From Parafrankia elaeagni (GTDB taxonomy: Bacteria; Actinomycetota; Actinomycetes; Frankiales; Frankiaceae), in assembly GCF_000374165.1 (NCBI RefSeq), contig NZ_KB893671.1:193-64192 (forward strand): a DNA stretch of 64,000 bases, given 5' to 3'. The notes under the pieces are model-generated. The model was given only the letters and a program-made list of their open reading frames with translations, had not been told where the DNA came from and searched no databases. Position numbers and translations under genes: made by a program. Each line of letters starts with the position of its first letter. The first letter of the stretch is position 1. Of the stretch, positions 44,170-53,372 are shown piece by piece.

Positions 44170-46016
44170 TGCCCGAATCCACGGACGCCGCCCACCGTGA
44201 CCCGGACGCGACGAACGAGTTCGGCCCCGCCGCCACGCGACGGTCACAGGCTCAGCCGCAACACTGGCCACCGGCGAGACCTCCGGGCCGGACGGACAGC
44301 GGCGTCAGTCGCCGTCGCCTGATCGCCGGCGCCGGCGGCCTGGCCGCCGTCGCCGCGGGGGGTGCTGCCGCCTGGCGGCTGACCGCGGGCGGCCCGGACG
44401 ATCAGCCCTGGCCGTCGGCACCGACCGACCAGGCCGGCCCGGGAGGGGGATCCACTCCCGTGCCGCCCGTCCCGTCCCGCAAGATCCCTCGCGGCCTGCT
44501 GTCGATCTTCGGTGCTCCGGGCAGCTTCGGCGAGCTGGACGATTCGTCGCCGATCAGCACGGTGGACGTCCCCGGCTGGGGCTTCGGCCCGGGCCAGGCC
44601 GCCTTCATGTCGGCGGTCGCCGCCGACGGGACGGTGTTCATCGGGACCACCCCCTTCACCGACGACCAGTCCAAGCTCACCGGCACCGGTATGGAACTGG
44701 GCCTGTTCGAGCCGGAAGAGCGCAGCTTCACCCGGCTCGCCATCCCGTCGTCCACCGGCCGGGAGACCCAGCCGCGGCCGGACCCGCTCTTCTCCGGCAT
44801 CGGCGGCGGCGACGTGTCGGACGTCGTCGTCGTGCCCGCGCCGGCCGGCGAGCAGGGCGAGCGGGCAGTCTTCGTCTCGCTGATCCCCTACTACTTCTGG
44901 GACGTCCGCAGCTACGGCCAGCTCCCGGCCTTCGGGCAGCTGCGCCGCAACGGTGCCGGCGGGATCAGTGGCCGCGCCGGCGCCGGCGGCAACTGGGTCT
45001 ACGACCCCGGGCTCTCCCGCACCGGCGACGCGCTCGCGGCCACCGTCGAGCCCTGGGTCGCCGCCAACGCGTTCCCGCCCGGCCAGGGAGGCCAGCCACG
45101 GTCGGCGCGCGGCCTGACATCCATCGCCCGGCTCCCACGCAGCGGGCATCTGGTGGTCGCGCAGTACCTCGGCACCGGGCAGGGCGGCACCGACAACGGG
45201 GCCCTGATCGTGCTCGACCTCGACGGGCGTGTGCGGGCCTACTGGCAGTATCCGCAGGTCCGGCCACTGGGCGTCCCCCTCGTGGTCAACCCGCGGGAGG
45301 TGGCTGCCGACCCGACCAGCGAGGTCGACGACGAGCGCTTCGTCCTGATCAGCGACTGCCGGGACGCGAACCACGCCACTCTGCCGTTTCCGATCCAGGA
45401 GTTCTCCTACCAGGCCTCGACCGGACGGATCACGCCGAAGAGCACGGCCGTGCGCGCCGTGCAGGACCGGTCCCGGATGGAGACCGCCGCCTTCGGCGCC
45501 GACGGCACCCTCTACGTCGCCCGGACGAGGGCCGACGGCCTGCGCGCGGACACCCTCGCCGTCTATCCGAAACTCGGCCGGGAGCGGGGCCTCGTCACCC
45601 GCACCCCGGCCACCGGCAACTGGCCCGTCGAGACCTGGGGCGCCGAGAACCGGCCGGACTTCCTCGTCCCCGGCACCGAACGTGGCGGGCTCGTCCGCAG
45701 CCTGACCATCGACCCCGAGACCGGAGCCGTCCTGCTGGCCGGGCTGAACGGCACGGTCACAGCGGTGCGACCCGCAGGCACCGGGGCCCGCATGACGTTC
45801 CGCATGCTCGAGCCGCTCGACGTGGGCCTCGACCGCCTGCGCGGCCCGGCGACCCGCTATGTCGGCCTGCGCCGCGGCGCGATCGACGCCCGTCGGCGCA
45901 TCCTGTGGCTGCCGGTGAACCAGCTGGTGCTGGACGGCATTCCCTGGCCCTACCCGCCGTTCAAACTCGACCAGTGGCTGCTGCGGGTGAACCTGGACGT
46001 CCTGTTGGAGGACTGA
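44169..46016 (+). CDS. Tat-exported protein, propeller-like, function unknown
   Basis: The 615-residue protein has a twin-arginine signal: SRRRLIAGAGGLAAVAAGGAAAW (about residues 47-69), so it should be exported folded. The rest is rich in beta strands with repeated loop motifs of the type ADGTVFIGT, ADGTLYVAR, DGRVRAYW and TGAVLLAG, which suggests a beta-propeller; I do not recognise a family. The ATG overlaps the collagen-like ORF stop. The long frame back to 43596 runs through the flippase 3' end and is not favoured. It probably belongs to the envelope locus upstream. Confidence 0.75.
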   Translation: MPESTDAAHRDPDATNEFGPAATRRSQAQPQHWPPARPPGRTDSGVSRRRLIAGAGGLAAVAAGGAAAWRLTAGGPDDQPWPSAPTDQAGPGGGSTPVPPVPSRKIPRGLLSIFGAPGSFGELDDSSPISTVDVPGWGFGPGQAAFMSAVAADGTVFIGTTPFTDDQSKLTGTGMELGLFEPEERSFTRLAIPSSTGRETQPRPDPLFSGIGGGDVSDVVVVPAPAGEQGERAVFVSLIPYYFWDVRSYGQLPAFGQLRRNGAGGISGRAGAGGNWVYDPGLSRTGDALAATVEPWVAANAFPPGQGGQPRSARGLTSIARLPRSGHLVVAQYLGTGQGGTDNGALIVLDLDGRVRAYWQYPQVRPLGVPLVVNPREVAADPTSEVDDERFVLISDCRDANHATLPFPIQEFSYQASTGRITPKSTAVRAVQDRSRMETAAFGADGTLYVARTRADGLRADTLAVYPKLGRERGLVTRTPATGNWPVETWGAENRPDFLVPGTERGGLVRSLTIDPETGAVLLAGLNGTVTAVRPAGTGARMTFRMLEPLDVGLDRLRGPATRYVGLRRGAIDARRRILWLPVNQLVLDGIPWPYPPFKLDQWLLRVNLDVLLED

Positions 46017-46031
46017 GCCGCGCAGCAGGCG

Positions 46032-46086
46032 GTGGCACCCGGTCAGGCCGGTGGCACCCGGTCAGGCGGTGATGCCCGGTCAGGCG
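46032..46086 (+). repeat. 18-bp tandem repeat at the 3' end of the permease gene
   Basis: Three units of the type GTGGCACCCGGTCAGGCG (19, 18 and 18 bp) occupy the gap between the Tat protein stop and the convergent permease, ending over the permease stop codon. Confidence 0.75.
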
Positions 46087-46865
46087 GTGACATCACGGCG
46101 GCGGAACAGCACTGCCGTGATCAGTACGGACACCGCGCAGAAGGCCAGCACCCGCAGGCCGGCGTCCGCCCACGGGGTGGCGTGGCCCGTCCCGCCGACA
46201 GCCATGATCTCCATCAGGTGGGCGGGCAGCCAGCCGCCGGCCGGGTCGTAGATCCGTCCGACGAGCATCTCCACCGGCAGGGCGTAGGCGAGCCCGACGG
46301 CGATCGCCGCGGCCGGCGAGCGCAGCACCACGGCGGCCAGCGCGCCGACGACGGCGTACCCCAGGGACCCGAGTGACACATTGACCAGGCTCCGGCCGAC
46401 TGTCGCCATTCCCTCCCAGGTCCGCCACTGATCCGTCGGAACGCCCTTCACCGGTGCCAGCGCGAACGACAGAGCCACCGCGACGAACGCTGCCACGGCG
46501 ACCACCAGTACCACGAAAAGTGCCAGTGCCAGTGCCTTGCCACCCAGCAGGCGCAGCCGGTGCGGCTGCGCGATCAGCTGGGTCCGCAGCGTCCCGCGGG
46601 AGTACTCGCCGGCGAGCGCCGCGGCCGTCACCGACAGGGCGACGACGCCCAGCAGGATCGTGACCGACACCAGGCCCTCGGCGACTCCCGCCGGCGCGGC
46701 GAGCATGGAGACCGTCACCGGGTCACCGTCGAAGTCGGTGCGGCCCGCCGAGAAGATCGTCAGCACTGCCCCCAGCGCGGCCACGGCGGAGACCGCCGCC
46801 AGTGTGCCGACGAGAAAGCGCCGGCGCAGCAGCGGCACCCATTCGGCCCGGAATGCATTGATCAT
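46080..46865 (-). CDS. ABC-2 type permease
   Basis: The 261-residue integral membrane protein has six likely helices: VGTLAAVSAVAALGAVLTI, SVTILLGVVALSVTAAALAGE with the YSRGTLR loop typical of ABC-2 permeases, ALALALFVVLVVAVAAFVAV, LGYAVVGALAAVVL and LAFCAVSVLITAVLF. It forms the membrane half of an exporter with the ATPase upstream: the ATPase stop and this ATG overlap by four bases. The cargo is unknown; such pairs often export bacteriocins, lantibiotics or drugs. Confidence 0.85.
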   Translation of the reverse strand: MINAFRAEWVPLLRRRFLVGTLAAVSAVAALGAVLTIFSAGRTDFDGDPVTVSMLAAPAGVAEGLVSVTILLGVVALSVTAAALAGEYSRGTLRTQLIAQPHRLRLLGGKALALALFVVLVVAVAAFVAVALSFALAPVKGVPTDQWRTWEGMATVGRSLVNVSLGSLGYAVVGALAAVVLRSPAAAIAVGLAYALPVEMLVGRIYDPAGGWLPAHLMEIMAVGGTGHATPWADAGLRVLAFCAVSVLITAVLFRRRDVTA

Positions 46866-48307
46866 GTGGCACCGCCTCGCATGGTCAGGTCGCCGTCGAC
46901 ATCCCCGGTCGCTTTCAGGAACGTCTCCTCCAGGTTCGGCCGATGGGTCCGGATCGACCGGAGGGTGATGCCGGCCCGCATCGCCAGCCGGTTGATGTCC
47001 GCCGCCAGCCCTCCGGGGGCGTGCGCCACCACGACCGGATGCCGTTCGACCAGCGTGGGCACGAAACAGGACTCGTCCGTCATCTCGATCTCGATGCGCA
47101 GCCCGGCGGAACCGAGAACCCCCGCCAGTCGGACCGCGTCGTCATCGCGTTCAGGCACTAGCAGAATGCGCGGGTCCTCTGCCGCCAACAGGTCGGCGAC
47201 ATGCCCCTGGAAGAGCATCCGACCACTGCGGATCATCACCAGGTGGTCGCAGATCTGCTCCACCTCGGACAGCAGATGGCTGGAGACGAAGACGGTCATG
47301 CCGGTCCCGGCGAGATCCCTCAGCAGGGTGCGGATCTCCCGGATGCCGGCCGGGTCGAGCCCGTTCGTCGGCTCGTCCAGAATCAGCAGTTTCGGGCGCG
47401 GCAGCAGCGCGGCGGCGATACCGAGCCGCTGCTTCATGCCCAGCGAATACGACCCGAACGGGTCGTCCGCGCGGCTGGTCAGCCCGACCTGGTGCAGAAC
47501 CTCGTCGATCCGCTCCCACCGGGCGCGCCGGCCCCGCTGGCTGCGGCGCGCGCCGCCGGCACGGGTGCCCACACCGCGCAACAGCGCGAGCTGCTCCAGA
47601 TTGCGCCGCGCGGACAGGCCCGGATGGAACGTCGGTCCCTCGATCATCGCACCGGTGCGGCCCAGATACCGGTCGGGTGCGCTCACCGGCTCCCCGAGTA
47701 CCCGGGCGCTGCCCGCACTCGGGCGGACCAGCCCGAGCAGCATGCGCAGTGTCGTCGACTTGCCTGCGCCGTTGGGCCCGACGAACCCGGAGAGCGCCCC
47801 CGCGGGGATCAGCAGGTCCAGCTGGTCGACCACGCGTCGCTGCCCGTACTGCTTGGTCAGCCCACGCGTCCACACCGCCGCGTCGGCGGGCGCGGGTTCG
47901 GACCCGCCCGGCCGCTGCCGGATGCCGGGCCGGGTACCCGGCCGGCCCGCGGTCTGCGACTGGCACGGAGCGGTCTGCGGCACCGAGCTCGCGCTGCCGG
48001 GCAGATCACCGGCCAACGGGGCGACCGGCAGGACGGGCCCGGCGTGGCCGTGGCCCTGGCCGTGGCCCTGGCCCTGGCCGTGGCCCTGGGCGTGGCCGGT
48101 ATCCGTCACCGGGCCGGCAGGGGCGTGCCGGTTCTGCGCCGGCATCGCGGGGATACCTGACGTCATGGCCTGGCTGTCGCGGTCGTGGGCATCGTCGGAA
48201 TGGTCTCCTTCGCTTGATGTCTGGCGGCTCGCGGGCTCCGGCGGCGTGACGCCGGCGTTCTCTGTCGGAGCTGGCGGGAACCGAGGCGGCGCAGCCGGTC
48301 TCACCAC
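46862..48307 (-). CDS. ABC transporter ATP-binding protein with His/Gly-rich N-terminus
   Basis: The protein is up to 481 residues. The ATPase domain starts near residue 140: VWTRGLTKQYGQRRVVDQL, Walker A GFVGPNGAGKSTTLRMLLG, signature SLGMKQRLGIA (SxGxxQR type of the bacitracin/DrrA class), Walker B LLILDEPTNGLDPAGI and the switch His in VFVSSHLLSEVEQ. About 140 N-terminal residues are low complexity, with a HGQGQGHGQGHGHAG stretch. The start is uncertain: GTG 48307, or ATG 48166 (MTSGIPAMPAQ). It is coupled to the permease gene by ATGA overlap. Confidence 0.88.
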   Translation of the reverse strand: MVRPAAPPRFPPAPTENAGVTPPEPASRQTSSEGDHSDDAHDRDSQAMTSGIPAMPAQNRHAPAGPVTDTGHAQGHGQGQGHGQGHGHAGPVLPVAPLAGDLPGSASSVPQTAPCQSQTAGRPGTRPGIRQRPGGSEPAPADAAVWTRGLTKQYGQRRVVDQLDLLIPAGALSGFVGPNGAGKSTTLRMLLGLVRPSAGSARVLGEPVSAPDRYLGRTGAMIEGPTFHPGLSARRNLEQLALLRGVGTRAGGARRSQRGRRARWERIDEVLHQVGLTSRADDPFGSYSLGMKQRLGIAAALLPRPKLLILDEPTNGLDPAGIREIRTLLRDLAGTGMTVFVSSHLLSEVEQICDHLVMIRSGRMLFQGHVADLLAAEDPRILLVPERDDDAVRLAGVLGSAGLRIEIEMTDESCFVPTLVERHPVVVAHAPGGLAADINRLAMRAGITLRSIRTHRPNLEETFLKATGDVDGDLTMRGGAT

Positions 48308-48804
48308 CCGCTAACCGCAGCAGTCGCCGGAGCGGAAAGAAGCCCTGCGCCGGAGAGTGACCGGCGTGGCGCGTGCCTCATCGGCAGACCGGGTTCAGGG
48401 GTGCCTTTGTGTGACCCTCGGATCGTTGAACGAACGCACGGTAGCCGAATGTTCCGGACGGTGTCCTGCCGGGCGGCCCGCAATAGCACAGGGGCGCTCG
48501 CGCGGAGGCGCGGTGTTGAACGGACATACGTGAAGAACGGGGCGGCCGGAGCGGGCTGATTAAGGGGCCTCGCCCTGTTTCGGCCAGGTCTGTTCGGGTG
48601 GCTTTCCGCAGCCGGATTCGCCTGCACAGCCCTGCGCTCTGCGTTAGTGCCAGCCCGGTCGGAGGTTCCGTGCCGGCCACAGGTGTGGCTCATCCGACAT
48701 CACGGGGCTGTGGTTTTCCGTCGATGCCGTTCGGGTATCTCAGCGCGACCTCGGTATGCCCGGGCCGCGTCCCGCGGCGGGCAGTGGTCGGCGGGGGGCG
48801 CCCC
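48308..48804. other. Intergenic region between divergent ABC exporter and small membrane protein
   Basis: About 500 bases with no supported gene; the open frames lack homology. Promoters for both sides are expected. Confidence 0.5.
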
Positions 48805-49269
48805 ATGCTTTGGTTCGTGCTCACCTCACTCGCGGTCGGGCTTCCGGTGGCGGTCGCGGCCCGCGCGCTCCTTCCCGGGCGCCGCCCGCTGACCCTCGGG
48901 ACAGCCGCTGTCCTGGGCGTCCTCGGTGCTCTCGCCGGTGCGGCGGCCGGGCGGGTGCTGCTCGGCGGCGCAGGTCCGACCACGCATCCGCTGCGGCGGG
49001 AGCTGGCGGGTCCCCTCCTGGGTGCCGCGCTCGCGATGATCGTCGGCTGGGGTGTGCGGGCGCGGGCCTACCGCAGCGGCCCGCGGCCCGTGCGACCACG
49101 CCCGTGGGCCGAACCGTTCCCGGACCTTTCGGTTTCCGTGATCCGGCCTGCCGACGGCGGGCCTGGTGAGGACTGGTCCGGCGACAGTCGGCCGGCTGAC
49201 GACCAGACAGGCCCCGCCCGGCCGCAGCCCTCCGGTTCGTGCTCCGGAGCGCGCCGAGGCCCGGCATGA
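48805..49269 (+). CDS. Small membrane protein, GlsB/YeaQ/YmgE-like
   Basis: The 154-residue protein starts at ATG 48805 after GGGGGG. The N-terminus has MLWFVLTSLAVGLPVAVAAR, the middle LLPGRRPLTLGTAAVLGVLGALAGAAAGRVLLGG, which resembles the three-helix GlsB/YeaQ/YmgE (transglycosylase-associated) family with its LLPGR loop; a hydrophilic Pro/Asp-rich tail of about 75 residues follows. The family is small and stress-related in many bacteria, function unproven. Similarity is moderate, so the call is tentative. Confidence 0.55.
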   Translation: MLWFVLTSLAVGLPVAVAARALLPGRRPLTLGTAAVLGVLGALAGAAAGRVLLGGAGPTTHPLRRELAGPLLGAALAMIVGWGVRARAYRSGPRPVRPRPWAEPFPDLSVSVIRPADGGPGEDWSGDSRPADDQTGPARPQPSGSCSGARRGPA

Positions 49270-49512
49270 GCACCTTCGGGGCAGCGGCGCCAGATGGCCG
49301 GGTCGTGCGGAGGTGTTTCGGGCATGGTGGCCGCAGCGCCGTGCCGGTTCGGGGTGGGAACAGATCGGCTGGTGGCGGGCCCGGCTCGGGCAGATTGCCC
49401 TCCGGGCGGCCGATGGCGGGGTGTCATTCGACCTGGACGACAATGTCCCGTAGGGACAGTGAGTCTGCTGTGGTCGTGGTGATGTGCGCGGCAGCGCGCC
49501 GGAGGGAGACCC

Positions 49513-51279
49513 GTGGGGGAGTCGGCGGGCCTGCGCAGCGGCATCCGCGTGCTCGTCGCCGTCTCGACGCTCGCGGTCGCCGTGATGCTCGCGCTCGCGA
49601 TCGTGGCCGCGCTCCGGGCCAGCGACGCGACCGCCGAGCGCGGTGACCGTCTCGACCCGGCGGCGACGACCACGGCGCTGCTCCTTGCGGACTTCGTCGA
49701 TCAGGAGAGCGCTGTCCGCGGCTACCTGATCACCGAACAGCCGAACGTTCTCGGCCCGTACAGCGAATCCGACCGGACCATCCCGCAGCAGATGAACCGC
49801 CTGCAGCAGCTGCTGGCGGACTTTCCCGATCTGCTGAGGGACACCGCCGCGGTCGGGACGGCCTACCAGGCCTGGCGCAGCGACGTCGCGGAGCCGGAGG
49901 TCACCGCGATGGAGGCCGGCGACGTGCGGGGCGCGCGGGAGATCGAGAAATCCAGCGGTCGGGTGCGGTTCAACGAGCTGCGTGGCCGGGTCGCGGACCT
50001 CGGGATGGCGATCGCCGCCGAGCAGACGACGGCGTCCGGGCGGCTTGAGAGCGCCGCCGTCCTGCTCCTCAGCTCGCTGGCGAGCGCTGCGGTCGTGATC
50101 CTCGCTGTGGTCTTCACGGTGATGAACGTGCTGCGTCGCTGGCTGCTGCGGCCGATCGACGCGCTCCGGCGGGCGGTGAACGCGGTGGCCGCCGGGCGCT
50201 ACGACACCCGGATCCCGGCGGTCGGGCCGTCCGAGATCGTCGAACTCGGCGGGAACATCGAGGCGATGCGCGCCCAGCTCGTCCAGCTGGTGCGGCAGAA
50301 CGAGCGGTCGTGGGAGGCGCTGGCGCAGGAGGGGCCCGCCGTGATGGCCCTGCGGGACGCGCTCACCCCGTCCGTCCTGCGCGCACCGGGCCTGCTGCTG
50401 CGGGGGCGGGTGGACCCGGCGCGCGGCGAGCTCGCCGGCGACTGGTACGACTCCTTTCAGCTGCCTGACGGGCGGGTCGGCATCGTCGTCGGCGACGTTT
50501 CCGGCCACGGTGCGGTCGCCGGTGTCTTCGCATTGCGTCTCAAACAGCTGCTGGACGCAGCGCTCACCCGTGGTGCCGATCCCGGCCAGGCGGTCGAGTG
50601 GGTTGTCAGCAGTCTCGGCGAGACGGACGAGATGTTCGCCACCGCCGTCGTGGCGGTGGTCGACCCGACCAACGGCGAGGTCCGCATCGCCAACGCCGGC
50701 CATCCCGACGTCCTGCTGCTGCGGCGCACGGCGACGCAACGCGCGCCAGGAGCCGGCAGCCACGCCGGAGGTCACACCGGAGGCCACGCCGTCCTGACCA
50801 CCGTGCCGCCGGAGCGGGAAGCGGCTGCGGCGCCCCTGACCGGCAGCGCGGGCAGCGCGGGCGCCGGGGGCACCGCCGCGAGCACGACGGCCCGGGCCGG
50901 GGCGGGCGCGGCTGTGGACGCCGTCCAGGCCGCCACCGGGTCGGGGTCGGGGGGCGGCCGGCGCACCGAGGTGACCCTGCTGGCCTCCACCGGGCCGATG
51001 ATGTCGAGCCTGGTCGCCGCCGACGGGGCGTGGCGGACCGACACCCTGTGCCTCGAGCCGGGGGACGTCCTGTTCGTCTACACCGACGGCCTGGTGGAGG
51101 CTCGCGACGAGGAGAACCAGCAGTTCGGCGTCGACCGCCTGGTCGCCGAGCTGCTGCGGGACGCGCACCGCGGACCGACCGAGCTTCTGGACGACGCTTT
51201 CGAGGTGGTCCGCCGGCACGCTTCGGGCCGCCCGAGCGACGACCGCACCGCGATCGTCATCGCGCGCACGAATCGCTGA
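49513..51279 (+). CDS. Membrane PP2C (SpoIIE) phosphatase with CHASE3-like sensor and HAMP
   Basis: The 588-residue protein has a first helix near VLVAVSTLAVAVMLALAIVAAL, a CHASE3-like extracytoplasmic helical domain (FVDQESAVRGYLITEQ), a second helix (VLLLSSLASAAVVILAVVFTVM) and a HAMP linker (LLRPIDALRRAVNAVAAGRYDTRIP), then a SpoIIE phosphatase: GELAGDWYDSFQL, GIVVGDVSGHG, IANAGHPDVLLL and FVYTDGLVEARDE. It should dephosphorylate an anti-sigma-factor antagonist in response to an external signal. The GTG start follows GGAGGGAG. A Thr/Gly/Ala-rich insert with a short HxGGHTGGHA repeat splits the phosphatase near residue 415. Confidence 0.9.
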   Translation: MGESAGLRSGIRVLVAVSTLAVAVMLALAIVAALRASDATAERGDRLDPAATTTALLLADFVDQESAVRGYLITEQPNVLGPYSESDRTIPQQMNRLQQLLADFPDLLRDTAAVGTAYQAWRSDVAEPEVTAMEAGDVRGAREIEKSSGRVRFNELRGRVADLGMAIAAEQTTASGRLESAAVLLLSSLASAAVVILAVVFTVMNVLRRWLLRPIDALRRAVNAVAAGRYDTRIPAVGPSEIVELGGNIEAMRAQLVQLVRQNERSWEALAQEGPAVMALRDALTPSVLRAPGLLLRGRVDPARGELAGDWYDSFQLPDGRVGIVVGDVSGHGAVAGVFALRLKQLLDAALTRGADPGQAVEWVVSSLGETDEMFATAVVAVVDPTNGEVRIANAGHPDVLLLRRTATQRAPGAGSHAGGHTGGHAVLTTVPPEREAAAAPLTGSAGSAGAGGTAASTTARAGAGAAVDAVQAATGSGSGGGRRTEVTLLASTGPMMSSLVAADGAWRTDTLCLEPGDVLFVYTDGLVEARDEENQQFGVDRLVAELLRDAHRGPTELLDDAFEVVRRHASGRPSDDRTAIVIARTNR

Positions 51280-51323
51280 GGAAAAGTAGCGCAAATCGGG
51301 CAATTGGCACTGTCGGCGGAGCG

Positions 51324-52124
51324 ATGGCGCGGTCGATGCGTCACGGAATCTTCGTCGGGTACATATCCGCCATGACTGACGAGTCCGGTTCCGCGCTCAA
51401 GGGCGCGACCGCCCCCGAGCGGGGCGGTACCAGCGTGCGGGACGAGCCTTCCGGCACGCGGCGCTTCCGCGCCCCGCGGTCCCGCTTCAGCCCGGTCCGC
51501 CTGATCGCCTATGTCGTGCTGGCCGTTCTCGTGCTGTCGGGCCTCGCCCTCATCACCGGCTGGCGACCCTCGATCCCCAACCCGTTCGAGGAGCGGACCA
51601 TCGACCGCAGCTCACCCGCCGTGCTGCGGTCGCTGGAGGATCTCAGTGAGTACCACGCGGGCAGCGCCCACATGGAGGTCGTCGTGGACCTCGAGGACGA
51701 CAGCCGCTGGATCCCCTCCGCGCTGCGCGGCGAACGCACCCTGTTCGTCGGTGTCGGCAGCATCGACGCCGTCGTGGACTTCGGCGCGCTCGGCGACAAC
51801 GCCGTGAGCGTCTCGGAGGACCGGCGTTCGGTGACCATCACGCTGCCCGCGCCGACCCTGTCGGATCCGAACCTCGACCTGGACAGGAGCTACGTGGTGG
51901 CCCGCCAACGCGGCGCCCTGGACCGCATCGGGGGCCTCTTCGGGGGGCAGGGGAACGACTCCGAGCTCTACCGAACGGCCGCCGGCAAGATCGCCGAGGC
52001 GGCCCAGGCCGACGGGCAGGTGCTCGAACTCGCCAGGACGAACACGACAGCCATGCTGCGTGGGCTTCTCGGTGCTCTCGGCTTCACCGACGTCACGGTC
52101 AACTACGCCCCGGACCCGCGCTGA
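51324..52124 (+). CDS. DUF4230 domain-containing protein, membrane-anchored
   Basis: The 266-residue protein (alternative start ATG 51372, 250 residues) has a basic, disordered N-terminus, one helix (RLIAYVVLAVLVLSGLALITG) and a soluble domain: RSSPAVLRSLEDLSEYHAG, a hydrophobic strand region (TLFVGVGSIDAVVDFGAL), then TITLPAPTLSDPNLD and a helical C-terminus. This matches the DUF4230 layout. The function is unknown. It is the last gene before the terminator hairpin near 52331. Confidence 0.75.
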   Translation: MARSMRHGIFVGYISAMTDESGSALKGATAPERGGTSVRDEPSGTRRFRAPRSRFSPVRLIAYVVLAVLVLSGLALITGWRPSIPNPFEERTIDRSSPAVLRSLEDLSEYHAGSAHMEVVVDLEDDSRWIPSALRGERTLFVGVGSIDAVVDFGALGDNAVSVSEDRRSVTITLPAPTLSDPNLDLDRSYVVARQRGALDRIGGLFGGQGNDSELYRTAAGKIAEAAQADGQVLELARTNTTAMLRGLLGALGFTDVTVNYAPDPR

Positions 52125-52637
52125 CCACCCGGACCACCCGGACCACCCGGGCTGTCCGGGCTGCCCGGACTGTGCCTCGTGTCGTGGTGGTCACCGGCGC
52201 GGATGCGCGCTGACGGCTCGCGCCGGGCAGTGACCGCCGGAGCGGACCGGTGACCACTGGACCGGTGACCGCCGGAGCAGAGCGGTGACCGCGGCGTCGC
52301 CGTCGCACCGGCACTTCCGGGGCAACAGCCGAAGGCCCCGTCAGGAACGATCTCCTGGCGGGGCCTTCGCGTATCCACGCAGGTCACGGCACTTGTCCGG
52401 GCCCGGTATCGAGGTTTCGCCCGACCGAGGTCCCGCCCCGCGGCGCCGGCGGGGTGGCGTTTCTCACCGTGGTGTGAGGTTTGCCGGACGTCCACGCCGT
52501 AACGCGGATGACCCTGGCGTACCCGCGGCCGCGTAGCGCCTGGCCGGGGCGGTGGCAGGCCGTGTCTGCGATCGCGAAGCGGCGTCAGGTCGGAGCATGG
52601 TTCAGCGTGAGGCAGGCATGCATCTTGCTTAGTCCTC
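52125..52637. other. Intergenic region between DUF4230 gene and hsp20
   Basis: No gene is supported. The region contains direct GGTGACC-type repeats near 52200-52300 and the hairpin listed below; a less GC-rich stretch from about 52590 marks the hsp20 promoter. Confidence 0.5.
52331..52368. terminator. Terminator hairpin after the DUF4230 gene
   Basis: GAAGGCCCCGTCAGGA pairs with TCCTGGCGGGGCCTTC over a short loop (one G-U pair). It is strong, and forms a plausible end for the genes from 51324. Confidence 0.7.
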
Positions 52638-52671
52638 TTGCCTTCATAAGGTTGAGTCTCCTAGACTCATG
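52638..52671 (+). promoter_or_regulatory. hsp20 promoter overlapped by a HAIR (HspR operator) motif
   Basis: GTTGAGT-N7-ACTCATG at 52651-52671 matches the HspR-associated inverted repeat CTTGAGT-N7-ACTCAAG in both half-sites but one base per end. It overlaps a candidate -10 (TAGACT, 52662-52667) placed 18 bp after TTGCCT (52638-52643). This predicts HspR-type repression of the downstream hsp20. Confidence 0.65.
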
Positions 52672-52752
52672 AACTGTTCGGGCGGGCCGGTAGGGCCGAG
52701 ACAACGAGAGGCTTCACAGCGAAGGCACCGCCCAGAGGGGAGTCATACGACA

Positions 52753-53337
52753 ATGAGCACCTACCTGTGGGACCCGTTCGCCGCGTTCGAGCGCATGGAC
52801 CGCGAGTTCAACGAGATCGTCCGGCGCTCGTGGGGCTCGCGGGAACGCTCGGTGCGTCCGCTGCGCGCCACCCCCCGGCCGCAGAACGTCGTGCCGTCCG
52901 CCGATGTCCTGGTGGCGGGTGACGACGTCCTGATCAACCTGGAGCTGCCGGGGGTCGACGTCGAGAAGGACGTCACGGTGGAGATCGACCGCGGCGCTCT
53001 CGTCGTCCGCGGCGAGCGCGCGTCAGCGCACGAGGAGACGGTGAACGGGCGCGTCCACCGGGAGCGGTGGCACGGATCGTTCCGTCGTGAGTTCGCGCTG
53101 CCGGAGAACGTCGACGCGACAGCGATCAGCGCCCGCTATGACCGCGGTGTGCTGACCGTGCGGCTGGCCGGTGCGGCCGCGGCACCGCGCAGCACCCGGA
53201 TCCCCGTCAACGGAACGGCCGCGGCCGCGGCGCTGCCGGCGACAGCGGACGAGCCGGGGACCGCCGCCGCCGCGCCCCAGGCCGGGGCTTCGCAGCATGG
53301 CGCCGAGCCCACCGGCGGGGAGCCCACCGCCTCCTGA
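52753..53337 (+). CDS. hsp20: Hsp20/alpha-crystallin small heat-shock protein
   Basis: The 194-residue chaperone has an alpha-crystallin domain: PSADVLVAGDDVLINLELPGVDVEKDVTVEIDRGALVVRGER (about 51-92), RERWHGSFRREFALPENVDATAISARYDRGVLTVRL, and a short C-terminal extension. It is longer than the usual 145-160 residues because of an Ala-rich tail of about 50 residues; the IxI-like motif TRIPV follows the domain. It holds unfolding proteins as oligomers. ATG 52753 has GAGGGGAG upstream. Regulation by HspR is predicted from the HAIR site, as for acr2 in M. tuberculosis. Confidence 0.93.
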   Translation: MSTYLWDPFAAFERMDREFNEIVRRSWGSRERSVRPLRATPRPQNVVPSADVLVAGDDVLINLELPGVDVEKDVTVEIDRGALVVRGERASAHEETVNGRVHRERWHGSFRREFALPENVDATAISARYDRGVLTVRLAGAAAAPRSTRIPVNGTAAAAALPATADEPGTAAAAPQAGASQHGAEPTGGEPTAS

Positions 53338-53372
53338 CGCGGTGGGCCGGGCGCGCCCGGTGACCCCCACAC

